NCBI RefSeq assembly: GCF_024169245.1
Contig: NZ_JALJWP010000001.1
Coordinates: 1,861,501 to 1,925,500, forward strand
Direction: 5' to 3'
Length of the DNA: 64,000 nt
Source: Pseudomonas koreensis
GTDB lineage: Bacteria > Pseudomonadota > Gammaproteobacteria > Pseudomonadales > Pseudomonadaceae
Part shown: positions 55,928-64,000 of the stretch, in pieces
Numbering within the stretch: position 1 is the stretch's first letter
Layout of the letters: each line of letters starts with the position of its first letter
Program-made: the position numbers and the translations under genes
Notes under the pieces: generated by a model
What the model was told of the DNA's origin: nothing
Database searches by the model: none
The model's input: the letters and a program-made list of their open reading frames with translations, nothing else

Positions 55928-58231
55928 ATGCAAGCAGCCAAGCCGTTATTTGACTATCCAAAATATTGGGCCGAATGTTTCGGGCCAGCGCCATTCCTGC
56001 CGATGAGCAGGGAGGAGATGGATCAGCTTGGCTGGGATTCGTGCGACATCATCATTGTTACCGGTGATGCTTACGTCGATCACCCGTCGTTCGGTATGGC
56101 GATCATCGGCCGGCTGCTGGAGTCTCAGGGCTTTCGCGTCGGGATCATTGCGCAGCCGAACTGGCAGTCCAAAGACGACTTCATGAAGCTCGGCGAGCCG
56201 AACCTGTTCTTCGGCGTCGCGGCGGGCAACATGGACTCGATGATCAACCGCTACACCGCGGACAAGAAAATCCGTTCCGATGACGCGTACACGCCCGGCG
56301 GCATGGCCGGCAAGCGTCCGGATCGCGCCAGCCTGGTTTACAGCCAGCGCTGCAAGGAAGCCTACAAGCACGTGCCGATCGTGCTCGGCGGCATCGAAGC
56401 CTCGCTGCGCCGCATCGCCCACTACGACTATTGGCAGGATCGCGTGCGCAATTCGATCCTGATCGACGCCAGCGCCGACATTCTGCTGTACGGCAACGCT
56501 GAACGTGCCATCGTCGAGGTTGCCCAGCGTCTGTCGTGGGGCCACAAGATCGAAGACATCACCGACGTGCGCGGCACCGCGTTCATCCGTCGTGACACGC
56601 CGCAGGGCTGGTACGAAGTCGACTCGACGCGCATCGACCGTCCGGGCAAGGTCGACAAGATCATCAACCCGTACGTCAACACGCAAGACACCCAGGCCTG
56701 CGCCATCGAGCAGGAGAAGGGGCCGGTCGAAGATCCGCAGGAAGCCAAGGTCGTGCAGATCCTCGCCAGCCCGCGCATGACCCGTGACAAGACCGTGATC
56801 CGCCTGCCGTCGATGGAAAAGGTGCGCAACGACCCGGTTCTGTACGCCCACGCCAACCGCGTGTTGCACCTGGAAACCAACCCGGGCAACGCCCGTGCGC
56901 TGGTGCAGAAGCATGGCGAGCTCGATGTCTGGTTCAACCCGCCGCCGATTCCGATGACCACCGAAGAAATGGACTACGTGTTCGGCATGCCTTACGCCCG
57001 TGTGCCGCACCCGGCGTACGGCAAGGAGAAGATCCCGGCCTACGACATGATCCGTTTCTCGGTGAACATCATGCGTGGCTGTTTTGGTGGTTGCACCTTC
57101 TGCTCGATCACCGAGCACGAAGGGCGGATCATCCAGAACCGTTCCGAAGAGTCGATCATTCGCGAAATCGAAGAGATCCGCGACAAGGTGCCGGGTTTCA
57201 CCGGCGTCATTTCCGACCTCGGCGGCCCGACCGCGAACATGTACCGCATCGCCTGCAAGAGCCCGGAAATCGAATCCGCGTGCCGCAAGCCGTCCTGCGT
57301 GTTCCCGGGCATCTGTCCGAACCTGAACACCGACCACTCGTCGCTGATCCAACTGTACCGCAGCGCCCGCGCACTGCCGGGTGTGAAGAAGATTCTGATC
57401 GCGTCGGGTCTGCGTTACGACCTCGCAGTCGAGTCGCCGGAGTACGTCAAGGAGCTGGTGACCCACCACGTCGGCGGTTACCTGAAGATCGCCCCGGAAC
57501 ACACCGAGGAAGGCCCGCTCAACCAGATGATGAAACCGGGCATCGGCAGCTATGACAAGTTCAAGCGCATGTTCGAGAAGTACACCAAGGAAGCGGGCAA
57601 GGAGCAGTACCTGATTCCGTACTTCATCGCCGCCCACCCGGGCACCACCGACGAAGACATGATGAACCTTGCTTTGTGGCTCAAGGGCAATGGCTTCCGC
57701 GCCGACCAGGTGCAGGCGTTCTACCCGTCGCCGATGGCCACAGCCACTGCGATGTACCACTCGGGCAAGAACCCGCTGCGCAAGGTGACCTACAAAAGCG
57801 ATGGCGTGACCATCGTCAAGAGCGAAGAGCAGCGTCGCCTGCACAAGGCGTTCTTGCGTTATCACGACCCGAAAGGTTGGCCGATGCTGCGTGAAGCGTT
57901 GGTGCGCATGGGCCGCGCCGATCTGATCGGCCCGGGCAAGGATCAGCTGATCCCGGCGCATCAACCGGCGACCGACAGCTACCAGAGCGCCCGTCGCAAA
58001 AACTCGACTCCGGCCGGCAGCCACAAGGTCGCCAAAGAGAAGACCACCAAGATCCTCACCCAGCACACCGGCTTGCCGCCGCGTGCCAGTGATGGTGGTA
58101 ATCCATGGGACAAGCGTGAACAGGCCAAGGCCGCGGCATTCGCCCGCAACCAGCAGGCGGCCAAGGAGCGCAAGGATGCGGCGAAGGGCAAAGGACCGAA
58201 GCCGACGCGCAAGCCGGTCGTGCCGCGCTAA
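55928..58231 (+). CDS. YgiQ-family radical SAM protein
   Basis: 767 residues. The N-terminal domain (about 1-330) opens with [17 protein letters not shown] and has a B12-binding-like stretch ([17 protein letters not shown]). The radical-SAM core contains the cluster motif CFGGCTFC (C-x3-C-x2-C), followed by a methylthiotransferase-like barrel ([18 protein letters not shown]). A basic C-tail rich in Lys/Ala (about 690-767) may bind nucleic acid. ATG at 55928 ([11 protein letters not shown]); an upstream in-frame start at 55877 would cover the -10 box. The substrate of this family is not known to me. Confidence 0.9.
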   Translation: MQAAKPLFDYPKYWAECFGPAPFLPMSREEMDQLGWDSCDIIIVTGDAYVDHPSFGMAIIGRLLESQGFRVGIIAQPNWQSKDDFMKLGEPNLFFGVAAGNMDSMINRYTADKKIRSDDAYTPGGMAGKRPDRASLVYSQRCKEAYKHVPIVLGGIEASLRRIAHYDYWQDRVRNSILIDASADILLYGNAERAIVEVAQRLSWGHKIEDITDVRGTAFIRRDTPQGWYEVDSTRIDRPGKVDKIINPYVNTQDTQACAIEQEKGPVEDPQEAKVVQILASPRMTRDKTVIRLPSMEKVRNDPVLYAHANRVLHLETNPGNARALVQKHGELDVWFNPPPIPMTTEEMDYVFGMPYARVPHPAYGKEKIPAYDMIRFSVNIMRGCFGGCTFCSITEHEGRIIQNRSEESIIREIEEIRDKVPGFTGVISDLGGPTANMYRIACKSPEIESACRKPSCVFPGICPNLNTDHSSLIQLYRSARALPGVKKILIASGLRYDLAVESPEYVKELVTHHVGGYLKIAPEHTEEGPLNQMMKPGIGSYDKFKRMFEKYTKEAGKEQYLIPYFIAAHPGTTDEDMMNLALWLKGNGFRADQVQAFYPSPMATATAMYHSGKNPLRKVTYKSDGVTIVKSEEQRRLHKAFLRYHDPKGWPMLREALVRMGRADLIGPGKDQLIPAHQPATDSYQSARRKNSTPAGSHKVAKEKTTKILTQHTGLPPRASDGGNPWDKREQAKAAAFARNQQAAKERKDAAKGKGPKPTRKPVVPR

Positions 58232-58233
58232 AG

Positions 58234-58261
58234 AAAACGCCAACCTTCGGGTTGGCGTTTT
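58234..58261 (+). terminator. Intrinsic terminator after ygiQ
   Basis: AAAACGCCAACC-TTCG-GGTTGGCGTTTT, a 12-bp perfect stem with a UUCG-type loop, 2 bp past the stop codon. Confidence 0.92.
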
Positions 58262-58264
58262 GCT

Positions 58265-58398
58265 GATCGTTCCCACGCTCCGCGTGGGAATGCCTCTCGG
58301 GACGCTCCGCGTTCCAGCCGTTACTCGCAGTATTGTCGAACATGGTTGTGACGCGGAGCGTCACGGGCTGCATTCCCACGCAGAGCGTGGGAACGATC
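58265..58398. repeat. GATCGTTCCCACGC-family inverted repeat
   Basis: Starts GATCGTTCCCACGCTCCGCG and ends with the complement CGCAGAGCGTGGGAACGATC. Inside are subsidiary GACGCTCCGCGTTCC and GACGCGGAGCGTCAC palindromes. A third repeat family, different from the other two, in the 443-bp gap 58232-58674. Confidence 0.88.
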
Positions 58399-58422
58399 AA
58401 ATTAGTTGTTGCCGCTGGCCTC

Positions 58423-58487
58423 TTCGCGAGCAGGCTCGCTCCCACAGGGGAACGCATTCCAAATGTGGGAGCGAGCCTGCTCGCGAA
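58423..58487. repeat. REP-type palindrome pair (CTTCGCGAGC family)
   Basis: TTCGCGAGCAGGCTCGCTCC on the left and GGGAGCGAGCCTGCTCGCGAA on the right around a short spacer. It follows directly after the GATCGTTCCC repeat. The remaining 187 bp up to 58675 hold the promoter/leader of the next operon and no gene. Confidence 0.9.
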
Positions 58488-58674
58488 AGCGTCCGGTCAA
58501 ACACGGCAAGAATCAGCGTCCGCAACATTTGCGTGCAACTGAGCGAAAGCATTTCCTCGCTTCGCCCGGTTTTGGTGCTGTACTGCCTTGAGCATTTCGA
58601 GAAAGCGCGCAGGCCTGTGCATGGCATAAGTCTTGCGCGCTTTCCTCTACGCCCAGGCTCGCAGGAGGCACGCC

Positions 58675-61600
58675 GTGTCGATTCATGTCGCATTGCATCA
58701 CGTCACGCATTATCGCTACGACCGCGCTGTCGAACTCGGCCCGCAGATCGTACGCCTGCGCCCGGCGCCCCACAGTCGCACGCGGATTCTGTCCTATGCG
58801 CTGAAAGTCTCGCCCGAGCAGCATTTCATCAACTGGCAACAAGACCCTCAGGGCAATTACCTGGCACGTCTGGTATTCCCCGAGAAAACCGCAGAGCTGC
58901 GCATCGAAGTCGATCTGCTCGCCGAGATGGCGGTGTTCAATCCGTTCGACTTCTTCCTTGAACCCTACGCCGAAAAAATCCCGTTCAGCTACGCCGCCGA
59001 CGAGCGCAAGGAGCTGGCGCCGTACCTCGAAACCTTGCCGCTGACCCCGACCTTCAAGGCTTACCTGGACAGCATCGACCGCACACCGTTGCCTGCCGTG
59101 GATTTTCTGGTGGCGCTCAATCAGCGCCTCAGCGAAGACATCGGTTACCTGATCCGCATGGAACCGGGCGTGCAAACCCCGGAGCACACCCTCCAGCACG
59201 CTTCCGGCTCCTGCCGCGACTCGGCATGGCTGCTGGTACAGCTGTTGCGCAATCTCGGTCTGGCGGCGCGGTTTGTCTCCGGTTACCTGATTCAACTGAC
59301 CGCCGACATGAAAAGCCTCGACGGCCCATCCGGCACCGACGTCGACTTCACCGACCTGCATGCATGGTGCGAGGTGTATCTGCCCGGCGCCGGCTGGATC
59401 GGCCTCGATGCCACCTCCGGGCTGTTCGCCGGTGAAGGGCATATCCCGTTGGCCTGCAGTCCCGATCCATCCTCGGCGGCGCCGATCAGTGGTCTGGTCG
59501 AACCTTGCGAAACGCAGTTCAGCCACGAGATGTCAGTCGAGCGAATATGGGAAGCGCCGAGGGTCACCAAGCCCTACACCGATGAGCAATGGCGAGCGAT
59601 CCAGGCGCTGGGCCGGCAGATCGATGCCGACTTGCTCGAAGGCGACGTGCGCCTGACCATGGGCGGCGAACCGACCTTCGTCTCCATCGACGACCCGGAC
59701 GGCGCCGAATGGAACACCGCCGCGCTGGGGCCGGACAAACGTCGGCTGTCCGCCGAGCTGTTCCAGCGCATGCGCAAGCAATACGCACCACAGGGGCTGG
59801 TGCATTTTGGCCAGGGCAAGTGGTATCCCGGCGAGCAATTGCCGCGCTGGTCGCTCAATTGCTACTGGCGCCGCGACGGTCAGCCGATCTGGCACAACGA
59901 CGCATTGATCGCCGACGAGCAGCAGGACTACGGCGCCGATGGCGACCTGGCCGGACGCTTTCTCGCCAGTGTTGCCGAGCGTCTGAAGTTGCCTGCGCGC
60001 TTTGTGTTCCCGGCCTACGAAGATCACCTCTACTACCTCTGGCGTGAGGGCGCGTTGCCCGGCAACGTCAGCGCTGAAGATTCGCGTCTGGAAGAACCGC
60101 TGGAGCGCGCGCGGCTGCGCAAGGTCTTCAGTCAGGGTCTGAACAAGGTGATCGGTCAGGTGCTGCCGCTGGCGCGCACGGCCAAGGGCGATCAATGGCA
60201 GAGCGGGCGTTGGTACCTGCGCGATGAGCACTGTCGTCTGGTGCCGGGGGATTCGCCGCTGGGTTATCGCTTGCCGCTGGCGTCGCAGCCTTGGGTGAAG
60301 GCGGCGGAATATCCGTTCATCCATCCCAACGATCCGAATCAGGACTTCGCTCAACTGCCGGATCCCGCGCAGCTCGGTGTGCACGGCGAACCTGCTGTGA
60401 TGGATGAGCGCGTGCCGAAAATCGATGAGTCCGCCGACTGGCTGACCCGCACTGCGTTCTGCGCCGAGGCCCGCGAAGGGCGGCTGTATCTGTTCATGCC
60501 GCCGCTGGAGCGGGTCGAGGATTATCTGGAACTGGTGTCGGCCATTGAGGCCACCGCCGAAGAACTGCATTGCCCGGTGCTGCTGGAAGGTTATGAGCCG
60601 CCGAGCGATCCGCGCCTGAGCAATTTTCGTATCACCCCGGACCCGGGCGTGATCGAGGTCAACGTGCAGCCGTCGGCGACCTGGGACGAGTTGGTCGAGC
60701 GTACCGAGTTTCTCTATAAGCAGGCGCGGCTAACCCGCCTGACCACCGAAAAGTTCATGATCGACGGGCGCCATACCGGCACCGGCGGCGGCAACCATTT
60801 TGTCCTTGGCGGCGCGACACCGGCGGACTCTCCGTTTCTGCGGCGGCCGGATCTGCTGCGCAGTCTGATCAGTTATTGGCACAATCATCCTTCGCTGTCG
60901 TACCTGTTTTCCGGCCTGTTCATTGGTCCGACGTCCCAGGCGCCACGGGTCGACGAGGCGCGCAACGATGCCTTGTACGAACTGGAAATCGCCTTCGCGC
61001 AGATGCCCGAGCCGGGCGAGGAGTGTGCGCCGTGGCTGGTTGACCGACTGTTGCGCAATTTGCTGATCGATGTCACCGGCAATACCCATCGCGCCGAATT
61101 CTGCATCGACAAACTGTATTCGCCGGACGGCGCCACCGGGCGCCTGGGTCTGCTGGAACTGCGCGCTTTTGAAATGCCGCCCCACGCGCAGATGAGTCTG
61201 GCCCAGCAGTTGCTGTTGCGGGCATTGGTTGCAAGGTTCTGGCGCGAGCCTTACGCGCCGCCGAAACTGGCGCGCTGGGGCACGGAGCTGCATGACCGCT
61301 TTCTGCTGCCGCACTTTATCGAGCAGGATTTTGCCGACGTCATCGTCGAGCTCAACCATGCCGGCTATCCGTTGCGTGCGGAATGGTTCGCTGCGCATCT
61401 GGAGTTTCGCTTTCCCAAGGTCGGCGACTACGCTGTCAATGGCATCGAGCTGGAGCTGCGCCAGGCCCTCGAACCCTGGCATGTGCTGGGCGAGGAGGGC
61501 TCGGCGGGCGGCACGGTGCGCTACGTCGATTCTTCGCTGGAGCGCTTGCAGGTCAAGCTCAACGGCCTGCCGCCACAGCGCTATCTGCTGACCTGCAATG

Positions 61601-61950
61601 GCGTCGCGGTGCCGTTGCACCCGACCGGACGGGTGGGCGAGTTTGTCGCCGGAGTGCGCTTTCGGGCCTGGCAACCGGCCAACTGTCTGCACCCGACCAT
61701 CGCGGTGCACGCGCCGTTGGTGTTCGACCTGCTCGATACCTGGATGGGGCGTTCGCTGGGTGGTTGCCAGTACCACGTCGCCCATCCCGGCGGGCGCAAT
61801 TACGAAACGTTGCCGGTCAATGCCAACGAAGCGGAGAGCCGGCGCATGGCGCGGTTTTTCCGCCAGGGACATACGCCGGGGAAACTTGCGATACCGAAAG
61901 TCGACATCAGTGACGAGCTGCCGATGACCCTCGATTTGCGACGTTTCTAA
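58675..61950 (+). CDS. Transglutaminase-like protein with DUF2126 C-terminal domain
   Basis: 1091 residues from a GTG at 58675 with GCAGGAGG upstream. The N-terminal bacterial transglutaminase fold (about 1-300) has the catalytic cysteine in GSCRDSAWLLVQLLR and the histidine in DLHAWCEVYLPGAGWIGLD, then the usual Asp region. The remaining ~750 residues form the large DUF2126 domain (GGEPTFVSIDDPDG, GGGNHFVLGGATPADSPFLRRPDLL). It is followed 88 bp later by a CP-ATP-grasp/alpha-E gene, the recurrent partner. The cluster is suspected to make or attach a small peptide-like modification, but the product is not known to me. Confidence 0.9.
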   Translation: MSIHVALHHVTHYRYDRAVELGPQIVRLRPAPHSRTRILSYALKVSPEQHFINWQQDPQGNYLARLVFPEKTAELRIEVDLLAEMAVFNPFDFFLEPYAEKIPFSYAADERKELAPYLETLPLTPTFKAYLDSIDRTPLPAVDFLVALNQRLSEDIGYLIRMEPGVQTPEHTLQHASGSCRDSAWLLVQLLRNLGLAARFVSGYLIQLTADMKSLDGPSGTDVDFTDLHAWCEVYLPGAGWIGLDATSGLFAGEGHIPLACSPDPSSAAPISGLVEPCETQFSHEMSVERIWEAPRVTKPYTDEQWRAIQALGRQIDADLLEGDVRLTMGGEPTFVSIDDPDGAEWNTAALGPDKRRLSAELFQRMRKQYAPQGLVHFGQGKWYPGEQLPRWSLNCYWRRDGQPIWHNDALIADEQQDYGADGDLAGRFLASVAERLKLPARFVFPAYEDHLYYLWREGALPGNVSAEDSRLEEPLERARLRKVFSQGLNKVIGQVLPLARTAKGDQWQSGRWYLRDEHCRLVPGDSPLGYRLPLASQPWVKAAEYPFIHPNDPNQDFAQLPDPAQLGVHGEPAVMDERVPKIDESADWLTRTAFCAEAREGRLYLFMPPLERVEDYLELVSAIEATAEELHCPVLLEGYEPPSDPRLSNFRITPDPGVIEVNVQPSATWDELVERTEFLYKQARLTRLTTEKFMIDGRHTGTGGGNHFVLGGATPADSPFLRRPDLLRSLISYWHNHPSLSYLFSGLFIGPTSQAPRVDEARNDALYELEIAFAQMPEPGEECAPWLVDRLLRNLLIDVTGNTHRAEFCIDKLYSPDGATGRLGLLELRAFEMPPHAQMSLAQQLLLRALVARFWREPYAPPKLARWGTELHDRFLLPHFIEQDFADVIVELNHAGYPLRAEWFAAHLEFRFPKVGDYAVNGIELELRQALEPWHVLGEEGSAGGTVRYVDSSLERLQVKLNGLPPQRYLLTCNGVAVPLHPTGRVGEFVAGVRFRAWQPANCLHPTIAVHAPLVFDLLDTWMGRSLGGCQYHVAHPGGRNYETLPVNANEAESRRMARFFRQGHTPGKLAIPKVDISDELPMTLDLRRF

Positions 61951-61954
61951 GTCT

Positions 61955-61995
61955 CACGTGACACGCGGATTTTTCGTATATCCGCGTGTCACGTG
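61955..61995. other. 16-bp perfect hairpin between the two operon genes
   Basis: CACGTGACACGCGGAT (61955-61970) is exactly complementary to ATCCGCGTGTCACGTG (61980-61995), with a 9-base loop. No T-run follows. It is 4 bp past one stop codon and about 44 bp before the next start. Confidence 0.8.
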
Positions 61996-62038
61996 CCTGC
62001 GTTAGTCTGACCGTTCCCTGCTGTCTGCCGAGCTTTCC

Positions 62039-64000
62039 ATGCCTGACCTGCTAGACCGCTACCCGCTGAACGCGGGCACCTACCACGAACTGCTCGACGG
62101 CAGCGGCGCAGTGCGTGCGCATTGGCAGCGGCTGTTCGATCAGTTGCAGCGCAGCAGCCCCGCGCAACTGGTGCAGCGCCAGGCTTTGCTGGCGCGGCAG
62201 ATTCAGGAAAACGGTGTCACCTACAACGTCTATGCCGACCCCAAAGGCGCTGATCGGCCATGGGAGCTGGACCTGCTACCCCATGTGATCGCGGCGGATG
62301 AGTGGCAGCAGTTGTCCGCCGGCATCGCTCAGCGGGCACGCTTGCTCAACGCGGTGCTGGCGGATCTGTACGGCCCGCAACGGCTGATCAGCGAAGGCCT
62401 GCTGCCGGCCGAGCTGGTCTTCGGGCACAACAATTTTCTCTGGCCCTGTCAGGGCATCAATCCGCCGGAATCAGCCTTTCTGCACCTGTACGCGGTGGAT
62501 CTGGCGCGCACGCCGGACGGCCGCTGGTGGGTCACCGCCGATCGCACCCAGGCGCCGTCCGGTGCCGGTTATGCGCTGGAAAACCGCACCATCGTCTCCC
62601 GCGCGTTTCCCGATTTGTACCGTGATCTGAAGGTTCAGCATCTCGCTGGCTTCTTCCGCACCTTGCAGGAAACCCTGGTGCGTCAGGCACCGGAGGGTGA
62701 TGACGCACCGTTGGTGGTGCTGCTGACCCCGGGGCGTTTCAACGAAAGTTATTTCGAGCATCTTTATCTGGCCCGCCAGCTCGGCTATCCGTTGGTCGAG
62801 GGCGGCGATCTGACCGTGCGCAATGCCACGGTGTACCTGAAAACCCTCAGCGGCCTGCGCCGCGTACACGCGATCATGCGCCGCCTGGACGATGATTTCT
62901 GCGACCCGCTGGAGTTGCGTACCGACTCGGCGCTGGGCGTGCCCGGCCTGCTCGAAGCGGTGCGTCAAGGGCGGGTGCTGGTCGCCAATGCGCTGGGCAG
63001 CGGGGTGCTGGAATCGCCGGGTCTGTTGGGGTTTCTGCCGAAGATCAACCAATTCCTGTTCGGCGAAGAGCTGATCCTGCCGTCGATCGCCACCTGGTGG
63101 TGCGGTGAAGCGCCAGTGTTGGCGCAAGCGCTGGAAAAGCTCCCTGAGCTGTTGATCAAACCCGCTTTCCCATCGCAGAGCTTCGCGCCTGTTTTCGGCC
63201 GTGACTTGAATGAAAGCCAGCGCCTCGAGCTGGCGCAGCGCATGCAGGCACGGCCTTATGCCTACGTCGCGCAAGAACTCGCGCAACTGTCCCAGGCGCC
63301 GGTCTGGCAAGCCGAAGACGGTCATCTGCAACCCCGGGCGATCGGCATGCGCATGTATGCAGTGGCCAGTCACGACGGTTACCGCGTGTTGCCGGGCGGT
63401 CTGACCCGAGTGGCGGCCGATGCCGACGCCGAAGTGGTGTCGATGCAGCGCGGCGGGGCAAGCAAGGACACCTGGGTGCTCAGCGATCGTGCACCGAGTG
63501 GCGAGCAGTGGAAGGCGCAGCGCAATGTCGGCGTGCATGATCTGGTCCGCCGCGATCCGTACCTGCCGTCGCGGGTGGTGGAAAATCTGTTCTGGTTCGG
63601 CCGCTACTGCGAACGCTGTGATGACAGCGCGCGGCTGCTGCGCATCATGCTCACGCGCTATGTCGATGGCGATGATCCGCATGCGTTGCAGGCGGCGGTC
63701 GATCTCGGTGAGCGACTGGCGCTGTTGCCGGAGGAAGGCGAACTGCCGGAGCGCCTGCTCGCTGCGTTGCTGGGCGAGGACTGGTCGTTCAGCCTGCGCT
63801 CCAACTTGCAGCGTTTGCAGTGGGCTGCGTCGCAAGTGCGCGGCAAGCTGTCCCGCGAGAACTGGCAGGCGCTGGTGGAATTGCAGCGCGAGGCGCTGGA
63901 GCTGGAAGTCGATGAACCGGACTTCGGCGAACTGCTGGATTTTCTCAATCGTCTGGTGATGTCGCTGGCGGCGCTGTCGGGGTTTGCCCTGGATGACATG
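62039..64000 (+). CDS. Circularly permuted ATP-grasp / alpha-E protein, 3'-truncated
   Basis: Open from the ATG at 62039 (MPDLLDRYPLNAG) to the window end with no stop, 654 codons visible. The N-terminal ~480 residues are a CP-ATP-grasp domain (DUF404/DUF407 type: NGVTYNVYAD, RARLLNAVLADLYGPQ, WVTADRTQAPSGAGYALENR, LLTPGRFNESYFEHLYLAR). The next part opens an alpha-E (DUF403) domain with SRVVENLFWFGRYCERCDDSARLLR. The fusion of the two is common in Pseudomonas. It is second in the operon with the transglutaminase/DUF2126 gene. Confidence 0.9.
   Translation, partial: MPDLLDRYPLNAGTYHELLDGSGAVRAHWQRLFDQLQRSSPAQLVQRQALLARQIQENGVTYNVYADPKGADRPWELDLLPHVIAADEWQQLSAGIAQRARLLNAVLADLYGPQRLISEGLLPAELVFGHNNFLWPCQGINPPESAFLHLYAVDLARTPDGRWWVTADRTQAPSGAGYALENRTIVSRAFPDLYRDLKVQHLAGFFRTLQETLVRQAPEGDDAPLVVLLTPGRFNESYFEHLYLARQLGYPLVEGGDLTVRNATVYLKTLSGLRRVHAIMRRLDDDFCDPLELRTDSALGVPGLLEAVRQGRVLVANALGSGVLESPGLLGFLPKINQFLFGEELILPSIATWWCGEAPVLAQALEKLPELLIKPAFPSQSFAPVFGRDLNESQRLELAQRMQARPYAYVAQELAQLSQAPVWQAEDGHLQPRAIGMRMYAVASHDGYRVLPGGLTRVAADADAEVVSMQRGGASKDTWVLSDRAPSGEQWKAQRNVGVHDLVRRDPYLPSRVVENLFWFGRYCERCDDSARLLRIMLTRYVDGDDPHALQAAVDLGERLALLPEEGELPERLLAALLGEDWSFSLRSNLQRLQWAASQVRGKLSRENWQALVELQREALELEVDEPDFGELLDFLNRLVMSLAALSGFALDDM

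Noticed and set aside
61955..61995. Intrinsic terminator between the transglutaminase and ATP-grasp genes
   Set aside because: The hairpin is perfect but has no U-tract on either strand, so it is reported as an unexplained stem-loop instead.

Overview
The window is a chromosomal segment of a fluorescent-group Pseudomonas (P. fluorescens-like). It is GC-rich, uses GTG and TTG starts, and carries three families of palindromic intergenic repeats typical of these genomes. As I recall the P. aeruginosa PAO1 map (not checked here), the gene order from parE to the transglutaminase operon follows roughly PA4967 down to PA4925. Most of the window is therefore conserved core chromosome, and the interest lies in the inserts that interrupt it.

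Layout. 1-5567: parE, a phytase-esterase-like protein, a retropepsin-like protease and parC in one overlapping operon. 5750-6463: PqiC-type lipoprotein, followed by a tandemly duplicated 131-bp repeat. 6944-9810: a membrane protein of the AhpA/YtjB type divergent from serB. 9915-15003: a PA4958-like protein, psd, rhdA and an HDOD protein, all leftward. 15075-17071: motA-motB behind a textbook FliA promoter. 17327-18875: a TIR-domain gene coupled to a caspase-like protease gene, with a possible 33-codon leader ORF. 19085-22692: rsgA, orn, a TRIC-type channel and queG. 22756-34328: nnr, tsaE, amiB, mutL, miaA, hfq, hflX, hflK, hflC and hisZ. 34383-37746: purA and a chemoreceptor. 37827-40402: a ferric-iron ABC transporter pair without its ATPase. 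40688-41106: two tandem tRNA-Leu(CAG) units. 41267-48563: rnr, rlmB, rpsF, rpsR, a DUF2232-like membrane protein, rplI and dnaB. 48608-55702: two very large effector-like genes, the first a leucine-rich-repeat protein with a NEL-type E3 ubiquitin ligase domain. 55928-64000: a YgiQ radical-SAM protein, then a transglutaminase/DUF2126 protein and a circularly permuted ATP-grasp protein that runs off the window end.

How the genes work together. The core blocks cover chromosome decatenation (ParE/ParC), replication and repair (DnaB, MutL), tRNA and rRNA modification (MiaA, TsaE, QueG, RlmB), ribosome assembly (RsgA, S6, S18, L9), RNA regulation and turnover (Hfq, RNase R, Orn), membrane proteolysis control (HflKC), cell division (AmiB) and motility/chemotaxis (MotAB, MCP).

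The best candidates for an unusual system are (1) the caspase-TIR pair, which has intact catalytic motifs in both proteins, translational coupling and repeats on both sides. It resembles the recently described TIR-to-caspase (type IV Thoeris-like) anti-phage logic. (2) The pair of giant effector-like proteins between dnaB and ygiQ, which share a homologous N-terminal domain; one of them carries three ~300-residue LRR modules before a NEL domain with an intact catalytic cysteine.
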